Below, one piece after another: positions 44,488 through 55,579 of a stretch of 64,000 bases of DNA (positions are counted from its first letter, which is position 1; each line of letters begins with the position of its first letter). The stretch lies in the NCBI GenBank assembly GCA_032207245.1, contig CM063506.1:42172471-42236470 (forward strand). The letters run 5' to 3'. This DNA comes from Pardosa pseudoannulata (taxonomy: Eukaryota > Arthropoda > Arachnida > Araneae > Lycosidae). Position numbers and translations under genes: made by a program. The notes under the pieces were generated by a model. The model did not search any database, had not been told where the DNA came from, and saw only the letters and a list, made by a program, of their open reading frames with translations.

Positions 44488-44735
44488 TAGTACATCGTCA
44501 CTAAAGTCCACCTTCAGCTTCTTTATATCCTTCGAGCAAATTTCTTGAAGCTCTTTGAGACAAAGATAATATCGTATGAGAAATTATTTAATGTCAAGGG
44601 CTTCAGAAAAGCCCTGATATTAGATAATTTCTTGAAAACATTTCACTTAAAATAATAATAAATGCACAGTTTCTACTAACCGAAATTTTTGATATCAGAG
44701 GTATTAGTAGTCAAAATTAGCTCGGATAATCGAGA

Positions 44736-44780
44736 TTCTATTATACTTCAAATCAGCAAGATATTTGAAGTATAATAGAA
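44736..44780. repeat. 18-bp perfect hairpin
   Basis: TTCTATTATACTTCAAAT (44736-44753) pairs perfectly with 44763-44780 around a 9-base loop. It is isolated; no terminator or RNA function can be argued. Confidence 0.85.
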
Positions 44781-45789
44781 GATCGTAGAATTTAGATCGT
44801 AGTTTTTTCTGGCGGATTCTATATAGATATTGTATTAACATGTATTTCAAGAATTTCTATTCAAGATCACCTATCGGGCAGGGCACGTTATTTTACTTTA
44901 AATCCAACTCGTTTTAAAAGTAAAAACGATATACACCAGTACGTCAATATACTCCATAAAAGTAGAATAAATTAAATTAACAATACGACATGTCTGTAAA
45001 ATGCAAAAACTCCATAAATCTTCAGTAGAAAGATGGGAGGTTGAAATAAAAAAGATATTGCATCTTTTCATAGAAAAGTTCATTTATATATGATGAATGC
45101 AGTTTCCCTAAAAAAATTAAACGCCATTGGTTGGGGCAGAATGGGGAATATCAAAACAAAGCAAAATAAAGGCTATTTCCCTATTCAAAGGAATCCTCTT
45201 ATGTCAGTTAATTACATCCTATTGCGTGTTTTTTTCCCCGTGATTTTTTAAATTTCCCTCCTCTCTCTATTTTTCCCGCAAGGAAGACGGTTGGTATCAC
45301 ATTTAAAACAGCCTATTCAAGGATCCGTATAAAAAGCCCAGAGATGTGAAAACCTCAGATTCCAATAAATGCACTTAACAAAAGAGAGAAGAGACATTTA
45401 ATTAGTTTTATTATTCTAAAAGATTTGTAAAAGAAATGGTGGAGAATATCTCTCTGTTGAATAATGGAGCATTTATATCCGGGCTTGAATAAAAATATTT
45501 TATTTGTCTTCCCCAAGATAAGTAGAGCAGACAGAAGTTTTCGTTTAACCAACAACAGCACAACGAGGGAAAAATAGCAAAACCGAACATCAAGATTCTA
45601 TTTTTAATTTATTTCTATATAAAATAAAAAGTACACTCGGTGGTTGTAGATTATACTTAAGAATAAACTAGCTCTTAATTTTTGAAAAAGCCAGAGGAAA
45701 ACTCGGGAACTTTATAAAAAGAAACTTTCTGATGTTGTTTTACGTCAATTTTAATTAAGTCGAGATTAGCTATTAAAAATTGGACTAAA
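44781..45789. other. AT-rich stretch, nothing recognised
   Basis: Short reverse-strand ORFs of 60-68 codons, none recognised. Confidence 0.5.
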
Positions 45790-46533
45790 CAGGCTTGCAA
45801 CTGCTGAGGTACTTTCAAAAAAGTGAGAAAAGTGACAAATAATACAGAGTAAGTGACTAAAAAGTGACTAAACATTGAAAAAAAAACGATTTTTTATCTC
45901 CTCTTGATTGCAGATGCTATTATTAAGATTTTTCTATTTATATTAACTCTAAAGCAAATGATTCATGCAAGACATAATTTTAGCGTCAAAAGAAAAAAAA
46001 AAAAAAAAAGTTAAAAATTTTGTTTAACACAACTCAACATTGCTTTTTATTCAAGAAAATCTATAAATTAGATTTGAATACATACAATACATTAATTTTA
46101 TAATCACAATTTTCTGCATATATTAATCATGCTTTGAAATATGTACATAGCTAGATTAGAGTGTCTAAACAAAAATTGTGAAGAAAAAGAAAAAGAGAAA
46201 TGTGTGCTTTGACGTAAATTACTTTAATGTATTAAATGTACATTTCACCACAAATGTAGATTTCAGGAACTTCTTTACGACGTTTTAAAATCACTAAATT
46301 CAGGAAACCATATGACTAATTATATTTTAATAAGAAAAATAAGATTAGAGCATCACAGTTTTGGTCTTTTATTAAAATATTTTGTTATTAATTCAGATTT
46401 TCTTTTTTCATCAACAGACTTTTGCTGAGATACACCATGGAAAAAGTGACTGTTTACTTAAAAAAGTGATTAAAAGTGATCAATTGTAAAAAAAGTGACT
46501 AAAGGTGAGAAAAGTGACGGAATTGAAAGCCTG
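45790..46533. mobile_element. hAT-like element I with iterated AAAGTGACT motifs
   Basis: Inverted ends CAGGCTTGCAA and, reversed, CAGGCTTTCAA. CTAAA adjoins both ends (45785-45789, 46534-46538). Both arms carry arrays of AAAGTGACTAAA/AAAGTGAGAAAAGTGAC motifs within about 80 bp of the termini, likely transposase-binding repeats. No coding sequence. 744 bp. Confidence 0.7.
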
Positions 46534-46849
46534 CTAAAGAAAGTTCTTGGATCACAGATAAATAAACAAAAAAAATATACGAATAAACAAAATACAGCTT
46601 CTTCACTAAATCAGGATTTGATTTAACAAAAACTGTAGGCCATGGGTGATTCTAAGTAAAAAAAAAAAAAATCTGAACATCAAATTTTTTCTGAAGGAGT
46701 ATAAGCTACTAATTAAAAATAGATATTATATTAAGGTTAATTTCTGGATGTCAAAACCATGGGTGATTCTAGTAAGAAAAAAAATTTCTGAACAACCTGC
46801 AAAATTTTCTGAAAAAAAAATTATCGTTTACCAAGTATCATAATTTAAA

Positions 46850-47037
46850 ATAAAAATTATATATATATATATTAAGGTTAATGTATATCATATATATAAG
46901 ATCCGATATATTTGATTTAATATATTGGTGATTTATATATATATACCACCAGTATCATATATATTAAATATATATTCATTCTATATATATATATATATTA
47001 TATATATATATTATATATATATATTTTTATATATATC

Positions 47038-47104
<67 letters not shown>
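46850..47104. repeat. TA-rich microsatellite region, left of SINE3
   Basis: Alternating TA runs, interrupted at first and then uninterrupted for about 60 bp up to 47104. The YIYIYI ORFs are artefacts. Confidence 0.95.
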
Positions 47105-47106
<2 letters not shown>

Positions 47107-47348
47107 CTCCTCGGCGCAACAGCCCCTAAGGGGGTAGGGCCTACGGTGCCAATCTCCGTTTCCTAGACCAAGGATCCTGGGGTGCGAAGTATATGTTCCG
47201 GTTAGATGGTAAGCCTTACGCGGAACCCCAATGTTTAGTTCCCAAGCATGCTTGGTCCTCAATTTCTCTACCCACAGAAGGGATGAAAGACTGAGTCAAC
47301 CTTGCCCAGCCCGGGGATCGAACCTCGGACCTGCAGCGTGGGAACGCG
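47105..47348 (-). mobile_element. SINE3, tRNA-derived, between TA runs
   Basis: On the reverse strand CGTTCCCACGCTGCAGGTCC is followed by the B box GAGGTTCGATCCCCGGG, then a body ending TTAGGGGCTGTTGCGCCGAGG beside the TA run. Much richer in GC than its surroundings. The target duplication cannot be separated from the TA runs. It may have inserted into a TA tract or carried a TA tail. Confidence 0.75.

Positions 47349-47356
<8 letters not shown>

Positions 47357-47402
<46 letters not shown>
47357..47402. repeat. TA microsatellite, right of SINE3
   Basis: Uninterrupted TA run adjoining the 5' side of SINE3. Confidence 0.97.
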
Positions 47403-47404
<2 letters not shown>

Positions 47405-48349
47405 CCTTATTATAGAGTTGAAAATATGAGTGTGTTCTGTATAAAATAATACAATCACACATATATCAATGTGTTTGTTGGTTATCTAGAAAACAAAAAT
47501 TCAATTTCTTAATTTGAATACATAAATTTAAATTTTAACGTACTGCTTTAAAAAGAAAATCGCATGACATATTACTACTATTCTTCGGTAGAAAAAAGAT
47601 TTGTGGAAGCGTCAAAAAAGAAAAAAAGGGTGAGAAAAGATAAACTTTCTGATTATCATCAAAATTAATTTATATATTCTTTTATTTGAAGAGGAAAATC
47701 GTTTTAAAAAACTTTTTTTTTTCTTTTTTTTTTAATATATATAATTTTCGGAACAGGCTCACACAAATTTTCGGAAAATAGGAAAATTTCGGATCAGACT
47801 CATCCCTGGTCAAAACTAGAGCTGGATGATATATTATTTTAATATTGTGATATATCGTTTAACATATATCAATATATTATTATGTTCTAGTATATCTAAT
47901 ATATATCACCTTACTATAGAGTTGAAAACTTTAGTGATTTTTGTATAAAATAATACAAAAACACACATAAATCAATGTCTGTGTTGGTTATCTAGAAAAC
48001 AAAAATTCAATTTCTTAATATTAATACATAAATTTAAATTTTAACACATTACTTTAAGAAAGAAAATTAAATAACATTCTTTGGTAGAAAAAAAAATTGT
48101 ATGCGGCAAATAAAAAAAGAGTGAAAAAAAAAATACAAAATTTTCTGATTATCCTCAAAACTCATTTATATATTTTTTAATTGAAATGGAACACGTTTCT
48201 AAAAAATTTTTTAATTATCAGAGACAGATTTTTCCGAAAATTCTTTTCAAATTTTCGGGAGAAATGTTTTTTATAATTTTCGGAACAGACTCACACAAAT
48301 TTTCGGAAAATTCGGAAATTACATGATCAGAATCATCCTTGCTGTAGGC

Positions 48350-49822
48350 ATCAAGTAAATAAAATTACTTTGTTTCAATTTCAGAAGAGTATGCAACAAG
48401 TTCATCATGATTCTAGATGAATGATTATCACTACGACGCATCACAACTAGCAAATGACTAAAAACATGTATTATATCTGACGATAATTTTAAAATACATA
48501 TTGTACGGGAAAAATGATTATTTTAAGATTTATTTTTCTTTAACTGGATATCTAGCGAATGCTTACAACAATAAGTTTTATTCCAAGACCTAAAAAGGTA
48601 TCCTATCGATAAAAATGACCCTATTATACGTAAAAGAGAAGCAAATGGGATATTTTCAATACAGTTTCATTTTGAACCAATTAATATATAATAACTTAAC
48701 TTTTTTTATCCTGACGGTACTGCATGACGAAAGTACCGCTTCAATCAAACACATATATATTCCTAATAAAGCCGTTTTTCCTGGCGGTATTCACAAGGAC
48801 ATGAACGATGCAGGTTCCTACACCAGAAAAGAAATGACAGAACCAATCAGGAATCCATTTTATTCTCATACTAGGGATTTTATAACTAGCGTGCTGCATT
48901 CGAAGGTCAATTTTGTGGTTCAGTTGATACACGTGTTGTTCAATTGAGTAAATTTAGTGGTTTATTACCAGTTATTTGGTACTATTATTTTTGAGAGACT
49001 TCTGTACTTCGCAGGTAAGAATTTCATTTGTTTTATTCATAATATAATGTTTTATTTTCTATCATAGAGTCAAAAATATATGTTAGTACTAGAAAGTACA
49101 GCTACAAAATTACTTGCTAAAATACAGTAAAAATTAATTTACTTTTTTCTATGATTATTCTCCATTAAAACTTATCTAATGATGCAAAAATGCAGTAAAA
49201 AAGTTGATGGTAAATTAATTCAGGATATAAGGGGTTAAAAAATTATTAAGTTTATACTTTGATATTATAAACACTTTCACCTAAATATAGTGCCATCAAT
49301 ATATTAAATTTTCGAATAGATTGGTCAATAGCAAAATAAATTCCCAGTCCCTTAATTAGGAAATCATTAGTTACGCACATAATTAAAGTTTAAAATACGA
49401 GCATATTTCATTTTCTATGCACTGCGTCTAATATTGAAAATAACAGACCACGGATGAACGAGGTATTGTAAAAAGAAAAGGTATATTGTATATTGAGTGA
49501 CATTTCACAGGTGAAACAGGAACAGTTTAAAAAGGAAAATTTTGACATTGTGTCCATGGAGAAAACGTGACAACGAACGCAACATAGCAAACCATTGTAC
49601 CGGGTATAAAGCATTTTTTTCCAACTAAAATAGTGTCTAAAAATAAAGTTCATGTTACACAAAAAGGAGTTTGTGCGTGCGCGTCTGGATCACTAAATGT
49701 CAGCCATGCGATAAAATTGTGGTTGAAGATATTTTGGAATACCTGGTACAAGACGTACGCCTTTTAGGCCTCAAACATAGCGGGGTACAAAAACCGCAAA
49801 CGAACAGTTTTCGGAGGTAGTG
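48350..49822. other. AT-rich stretch with a 110-codon ORF
   Basis: ORF 48615-48947 (MTLLYVKEKQMGYFQYSFIL...) is the longest here. The middle part (about residues 35-90) is not low-complexity, but I recognise no domain and see no splice or start context. Not called as a gene. Confidence 0.35.
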
Positions 49823-50830
49823 GCAACAAATGCTCGATTTAGTTTGATGTCAAGTGAAATTCAAAGCCAAGATTCGCATACAACAGCACAAGCATGTTAT
49901 TCTCATAGAACGGTGTGATGAATTTGATATTAAGACAAAGAAATTTATTATATTTGGTACAGTTTTTCATCATTACCCTACAAGAGCCCTAATGTGAAGA
50001 TCAGCATCAGAGTGAACCTACTGTGTAAGGTAGTCTATATATTGATGAGCTGCTGATGTTGCTTTTCTATTGTTGTTACTATTGGTGGAAACCTTTCCAC
50101 TAATTTAAGTAGACTCCGTCGCAACATGCGACTGGTCTATGGCTATGACTTTCCTAAAGTGAGGAACTACGAGGTCTGAAATCTGACTAAACCTCCAATA
50201 GGTCTTCGGAATTTAAGCAGGACCAAGTAGACGACTCCCAAACTTCGTCTGCGACCTCCAGAGGTATAGTTTGGGAACTTGGAGGCATCGCGACCACGAA
50301 CATATTTTATGTGCAACAAATGCTCGATTTAGTTTGATGTCAAGTAAATTCAAAGACAAGATAAGCGTAAAACAGCACAAGCATGTTATTCATAGAACGT
50401 TTTGATGACTTTGATATAAAGACAAAGATATTTATTATATTTGGTACAGCTTGGCATCATTACCTTACAATAGCAGTAATGTCAATATGTGCATTAGAGT
50501 GAAACTACTGTGTAATGTATTCTATATAGTGAATAGCAGCTGCTGCTGTTGTTGTTACTTTTCTATTGTTTTACTATTGGTGGAAACCTTTCCACCAATT
50601 TAAGTAGACCCCGTCGCAACATGCGATTAGTCCATGGCTATGGGTAATATGCAAGTTTCCTAAAGTGAGGCACTACGAGGCCTGAAATTTGACTAAACCT
50701 CAAGTAAGTCATCGTAATTTATAAACAGGACCAAGAAGACAACCTTCAAACTTAGCCTGTCACCTCCAGAGGTATAATTTGGGAAGTTGGAGGCATTGAG
50801 ACCACGAACCTATTTTATGTACCCCAGCCT
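49823..50830. repeat. 490-bp tandem duplication containing SINE2 ends
   Basis: Units begin GCAACAAATGCTCGATTTAG at 49823 and 50313. Each runs through ACAGCACAAGCATGTTATT, TTTATTATATTTGGTACAG, GGTGGAAACCTTTCCAC and CCGTCGCAACATGCGA into a reverse SINE2 fragment. The junction of unit 1 to unit 2 lies inside the SINE2 (TTTTATGTGC joined to AACAAATG). Confidence 0.88.
50141..50312 (-). mobile_element. SINE2 fragment (unit 1)
   Basis: Reverse SINE2: GGACCAAGTAGACGACTCCC, CCTCCAGAGGTATAGTTTGG and GGAGGCATCGCGACCACGAAC match the body. It is cut at ATTTTATGTGC by the duplication junction. Confidence 0.8.
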
Positions 50831-50872
50831 CCATTAATAAACACGACGGATCTTGCAGCTCGACTCTCGATG
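50650..50872 (-). mobile_element. SINE2 fragment (unit 2)
   Basis: Same as unit 1 but continues past ATTTTATGTACCCCAGCCTCCATTAATAAACACGACGGATCTTGC toward the tRNA-like head. Confidence 0.8.
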
Positions 50873-51669
50873 GTTTGTGCAATAGGAACAGTGGATACTA
50901 ACATAGGATTAAAAAAATTCTCCACACTATCTTTACCTGGCAATGAATCCATCTGAATCTTATCTAGGTCTGTGTAGATGAAATATGGGTTAGATCCTTC
51001 ACGAAATATTTTTCTATAAAAACAGACTAATCTTAAAAATAACTTATCTTAAAAACGGGCCTTCACAATATTATTCCTGTGGAAAACAGATTTTTAATTC
51101 TCTCTGAAAAGTTTAGACGGACAGCTGCAAGTGGTACAATGTTTTCAACTAAGAGTGACAAAAGACGCCAGAAAATAAGAAACTAACTTCTTTTATGTGT
51201 AGTGTGCATGCCAAATTTTAACAATCAAAATTGATGCTTTAGCTGTTATATTAAGAGTTAATTGAAAGTATTACTGTTCACTTTTGGCTACGGTGGCAAA
51301 TATGACTGCAACCTACTTCTTAAACCCAATTACAATCAGTTATGAATACCTATCCAAGAAGCGGGTTTCCAACTTTCGGCTATCCCTGAGAGTATTATAT
51401 GTTTAATCGCAATGTATGTACGTACATACCCATCCCGCGTAACTCAAACGTGAATAGTCGCAGTAGGTTGAAATTCTGTATTTAGGGCTGTTATAACAGC
51501 TAACTGTACACCTCCCATCTGGATCGCAACATGCACTCTATATAATGAAACACTTAAAAGAAAAAAAAAAACGATAATAACGTTGCCAGACGTAACTTAC
51601 AAACGATAAGTTATAATATGTTAAAACAGTTCTAAATGCAAAATTTCAACACCTAATTGTGCACCTCCA
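50873..51669. other. Mostly AT-rich stretch, nothing recognised
   Basis: GTGTACACCTCC/GTGCACCTCC-like motifs recur near 51508 and 51659. No gene or terminal repeats defined. Confidence 0.4.
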
Positions 51670-51680
51670 TTTTTAATTGC

Positions 51681-51858
51681 GATGGCCGATTGGTTAGGGT
51701 GTTGGCCTTCGGTACCAGAGTTCCTGGGTTCGAATCCCACTGTGACATGGATGTTCGTAGCCGTTCGGAATCGGTTTTAAGCTGTAGGTCCACGTCTCAT
51801 TAGCCCTCGAGTTGCGAAAAAGTAGACCGTAGCACTCCGAACCGAACCAAACCAATCG
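51681..51858 (+). mobile_element. SINE1, full length, with target duplication
   Basis: Head GATGGCCGATTGGTTAGGG, B box GGGTTCGAATCCC, body GACATGGATGTTCGTAGCCG, tail CGAACCGAACCAAACC. Flanks TTTTTAATTGC (51670-51680) and TTTTTAATTAC (51859-51869), one mismatch. Confidence 0.93.
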
Positions 51859-52249
51859 TTTTTAATTACATTTCGCACTTGAATTGCAACTTCAAAAAAT
51901 GGAAAATCTCAATATAATGGACAACTGATCTACAACAATAACAAAGTTATCGAAGTTTTTGTATGTAGTTGTAATAATGTGTTCAATGCTTTCAAAAATT
52001 GATGCAATGCTTTTTTAAAGCTCATTTTTAGACAACAAAAATCTATTGGTGGAAAAAAAATCTTTAATGTAATAAACACAATTTAGAACGTCCAAAAAAA
52101 TTACAAAAATTCAAAAATAATCAGAATTTTTATTGCAATTTTGGATTTTGATAACATTGCAGAAAATAATCGAATATTGTAATATTACACAATTTCTTAC
52201 ACACCGTTATTTTTAATTCTCCACTGCATTCGAGTGTGAAAAATTATAG

Positions 52250-52347
52250 CAACATAAAATACAACGCCGCTCGAATTATCTCGAGTGTGCATAGTTTGAC
52301 CAGTTTAGGCGCTCGAGTTATCTCGAGAGTGCACGTTAAGGGGTTAA
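52250..52347. mobile_element. Single end of a piggyBac-like element (P6)
   Basis: Two subterminal motifs, GCTCGAATTATCTCGAGTGTGCA and GCTCGAGTTATCTCGAGAGTGCA, are followed by CGTTAAGGGGTTAA with TTAA at 52344-52347. Paired palindromic motifs near a TTAA edge match the architecture of P1, P5 and P7. I could not find the other end. Confidence 0.5.
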
Positions 52348-53166
52348 TTTAAATTTTTACTGTTATTTACTGCTAGGTACGGAGTAAATGAAGAATTTTA
52401 AGAGAGAAAAATTTCGATTTAGAATAAAATTTGCCATTTCAGATTTTAAATTGTTTCCTTTCTGCTGAAGGGAAAAAAGTTATGGAGACTATGTGTTCCA
52501 ATATTTTTTTTTATTTATCTTTAGAAAATTGGCATGTAATTTTTTTTTTAATTTACTTAATTCTAGACAGGAAAAATATAAAAAGTAAAGAAATACAAAA
52601 AGTAAAATTCTGAGAATAGTTTCCGTTATTTATTCAACTATAAAAAAAATAAAAGTTTTAAAAAATGTTAAATAATAATAATAATATTACGGAGCAATGT
52701 AAAATGAGACAACGAAACTAACTTTGGGCATTAAAGATAATGTGCAAATGATAATCCGATGAGACATCGTTCAAAATAAAAATAAAAGTGAAAATGAGCA
52801 TAATTTAATTGGCGTACAATGGAGTCATAAGGTGCTCCCAACACTTTTAAAAAATAATCAAAAACCCTAAGACTCCTTAAAGCAGAGGAAAATATGCTTT
52901 CAGTTAAAATTTAATGAATTTCCATACTTGTGAACTTATAAGAATAAATTCTGCTTATGCAATACCGCCTTTCCCAACTCCATATCTAGCTTTCTGCGAA
53001 GAGAAATTCTATCATTAGGAAGTAATTTTAACGCCGAGGCTTATGATAATATCTTTAAACATTAACTCTGAACAGAGAGAAAGTTCCGAACTCACTTTTA
53101 TGGTCCAATGCTTAAATGTAATTTAAATACCAGTTTCTCTTATGTTTGTCCTTTGAGAGAAAGATT
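52348..53166. other. AT-rich stretch, nothing recognised
   Basis: No coding or repeat structure seen. Confidence 0.5.
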
Positions 53167-53536
53167 ATGGCGTTACGCTTATTAGAATCAAAATTCATCG
53201 AAATTCTATCGTTAAATTCCGGTACTAAAAGATTTATCAAGGCTCTAACAAAACAGATTAAATGATAACTGAAATTACTACAAGAACGTAAAGTTACCCG
53301 ACAGGAAAAGCGTTAAATAGCAAACGTCCTTATGTAAAGCCTTTTATAAGATTATGGTTTTGCATAACACCTTACAAATCTATATTCCATTCTATTGTTT
53401 TTTGAGATGTGTAACAGGGAGAAATTTTACCCTGCACGAAGTTCTATCAAGATTTCTCCTTGGATTGACTTTTAATCATTAGAGATTAGCAAGCAGAAAC
53501 ATATACATACGCATGCATATTGTACCCATATATGGG
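53167..53536 (+). repeat. Dispersed repeat X, copy 2
   Basis: Nearly identical to 30457-30820. Here it is not flanked by hAT sequence: after ACCCATATATG it continues GGTAAAATTGC instead of a hAT end. It leads directly into the SINE4 array. Confidence 0.88.
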
Positions 53537-53560
53537 TAAAATTGCTTTCAAAGAGTTCCT

Positions 53561-54505
53561 TAGAATATACGTTAAGGACTTGGCGATAATTCTGCTATTG
53601 ATTTTTGCAGGCGATAAGTCTGCTATTGATTTAAACATTACTTCGTTACAACTTTCATTATTATAGAGTAAGTGACAAAATCCTTTTCAAAGTAAGACTT
53701 AGGAGCCGAGCGGCCTAGTGGTCAGCGTGCTGAGCTAGAATCCAAGGGTGGCGAGTTCAAACCTAGCAGGTGCAAGTAGCAACTGTCTCTATACAAGGAG
53801 ATGGTGCAGGTTAAAAATCTATGGATATTGATGTTTTCTAATTGAGAAAAGGGTACAGAATCAACAGCTAAAAATACCCTCCTGGGGAGTTTAGAATATA
53901 ACTGAATGACCAAATATTACTTGGTGATAATTCTGCTATTGATTTTTGCAACCAATGTAAGCGTTACTCTATAACAATACAAATTGCGACAAAATAGGTT
54001 CCAAAAGCATTTTCAAAGTACAACGCGCGATGACCTCAGATAGCCCAGTGGCCAGTGCTGACCTAGAATACCAGGGAGGCGAGTTCGAACCTAGAAGGTG
54101 CACGAAACATTTCTCTCTATACTTCGAGATCGAGCAGGTCAAATCTATGGTTCTGGATATTCTCTTCCTAAGAGAGAGGTACAGAATCAACAGCAAAATA
54201 ACATCTTGAGGACTTTAGTTAATGGACAAGTGATACTTGGCAATAATTATGCTATTAATTTTTCAGTTAATTATCACATTTCCTTATTTCCCAAAAAAAT
54301 TTCAAAGTCAAAATGCGAGAACCCGAGGGTATCTGGTAGTCAGTGTGCTGAGCTGTCCCAGGGTGCGAGTTCAAACCTAGTGGGTGCACGTGACAGCTTC
54401 CTCTAGAACACGAGAATGCGCAGGTTAAATCTTTAGTCTGGATGTTTTCTTTCTGAGAGGAAGCTACAAAATCAATAGCAATAATACTCATGAGGATGAC
54501 TGAAA
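53561..54505 (+). repeat. Three tandem units carrying SINE4
   Basis: Each unit of about 285-340 bp has TTGG-GATAATTCTGCTATTGATTTTT, a spacer ending TTTTCAAAGT, a tRNA-like head, then GGTTAAA-TCTATGG, GAGAGG-ACAGAATCAACAGC and a CTTTAG end. Units start near 53561, 53888 and 54212. They are diverged from each other, so the array is old. Confidence 0.8.
53702..53900 (+). mobile_element. SINE4, tRNA-like head, copy 1
   Basis: GGAGCCGAGCGGCCTAGTGG (A-box region) and GGCGAGTTCAAACCTAGC (B-box region) resemble a Leu/Ser-type tRNA. No complete cloverleaf with paired acceptor arm can be drawn. Copies 2 and 3 begin near 54031 and 54319. Confidence 0.65.
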
Positions 54506-55364
54506 TTGAGGAGATTCACTACCGTGGTATCATTAATGACTTACATCCGTCATAGTAGGAGGTCCATTGTGAAATATCAAAGCAAGACTCAATGTCATTT
54601 TGTAAGAAAACATTCTTTTTTTAAATTCCGATATCACAAACGGCAGTCTAAGAAGTTCTCGAAATTTCAAATTTAATTTACTGCCACATAAGGCCATAGG
54701 CAAGTGGGGGAAGGGGGTATTTGGGAGACTGGTTCTCTCCCGAAATTTTAGACCACTTTAGAATTTTCACCACTTCGTCAAAAGAAAATGTCCCACGTGT
54801 TGTAGGTGTCATCTGCCTAGCTGGATAAAAAACATGTTAAAAAGCTTTGACTATAAAAGGTTTTGCCCAACCGTTGTCCGAAAATTTAGCGTTTATTACT
54901 ATCTTCTGCTATATTTTGCCTTTTCTGGTTAGAAAGATAACAATGTCATCAAATCTTTTTTATTTTTTTAGTTAAAAACAGATAATTGTCACAACCCATC
55001 AGCAATGGATATACAAATTATGAAATTCTCACGGAAACTCCTCTACACCAGTTCTGCGGTTACAAAAGCAAGTAATTTAATCTTGGTTTGCTTTGTTTTC
55101 AAAGAACTCCGCGGAAAGCCGGAAGAAACAGAGCTGAATTTCCCTCTAGAGCTAAGATTTCCTTCAGTTCCCATACGAAACGGTTAAAACGAACAAAACA
55201 ACAAAGGCTAGGACAGACTAAACTCAGGAAACTCCGAATTTATGAATTAAAAAAGAGGGAAAGGTGGAAACGACAAAAATAGTTGGTTAACAGAACGTTT
55301 AATTAAAGTAAAAAAAAATTGACTTTATATGTATTAAAATTTTCTAAGACATCACTGCGGTGAA
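54506..55364. other. Mixed stretch, nothing recognised
   Basis: ORFs of 60 and 64 codons (55005-55282) overlap in different frames without motif. Confidence 0.4.
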
Positions 55365-55376
55365 GGTAGTGATAGG

Positions 55377-55443
55377 TTTGGTTTGGTTTGGTTTGGTTTG
55401 GTTTGGAGCGCTACGGTCTACTGTTTTGCACACGAGGGCTAAC
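55377..55443 (-). mobile_element. 5'-truncated SINE1 with perfect 12-bp target duplication
   Basis: Only the 3' end is present in reverse: a GGTTT tail of five units, then GAGCGCTACGGTCTACTGTTTTGCACACGAGGGCTAA. GGTAGTGATAGG flanks both sides (55365-55376, 55444-55455). A truncated head with an intact duplication is the signature of reverse transcription primed at the target. Confidence 0.92.
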
Positions 55444-55579
55444 GGTAGTGATAGGACCTGATCCCTCTACTAACAAGAATGATGAATGGAAAAGTAGTTG
55501 CGAAATTCGAATCTAAAAAATACTTTATAAAGAAGCAATCTGCGAATTGGTTTCTCAATCTGAAATGTCTTAACATTTT

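Larger units (their letters stand above)
46758..47818. mobile_element. hAT element D, copy 2, inserted into copy 3
   Basis: Left end CATGGGTGATTCTAG, right end (reversed) CAGGGATGAGTCTGATCC. GTCAAAAC flanks both sides (46750-46757, 47819-47826). In the copy at 20.1 kb the same position reads GAATGCCAAAACTAGAG with no insertion. It contains TA microsatellites and SINE3 in its middle. Confidence 0.92.
46641..48341. mobile_element. hAT element D, copy 3, perfect 8-bp target duplication
   Basis: Left end CATGGGTGATTCT, right end (reversed) CAAGGATGATTCTGATC. CTGTAGGC flanks both sides (46633-46640, 48342-48349). It is split by another member of the same family (46758-47818). Apart from that insertion it is collinear with the D copy at 20 kb. 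Confidence 0.9.

Noticed and set aside
48615..48947. 110-codon ORF as a possible exon
   Set aside because: No recognisable domain, no convincing splice or initiation context, and an overlapping ORF on the other strand.
53702..53775. tRNA-Leu or tRNA-Ser gene
   Set aside because: Only D-arm and T-arm-like segments are present, and two more decayed copies lie in the same tandem units.
49823..54505. CRISPR-like direct repeats
   Set aside because: The units are 300-490 bp tandem duplications, not short repeats with unique spacers, and the DNA is eukaryotic in character.
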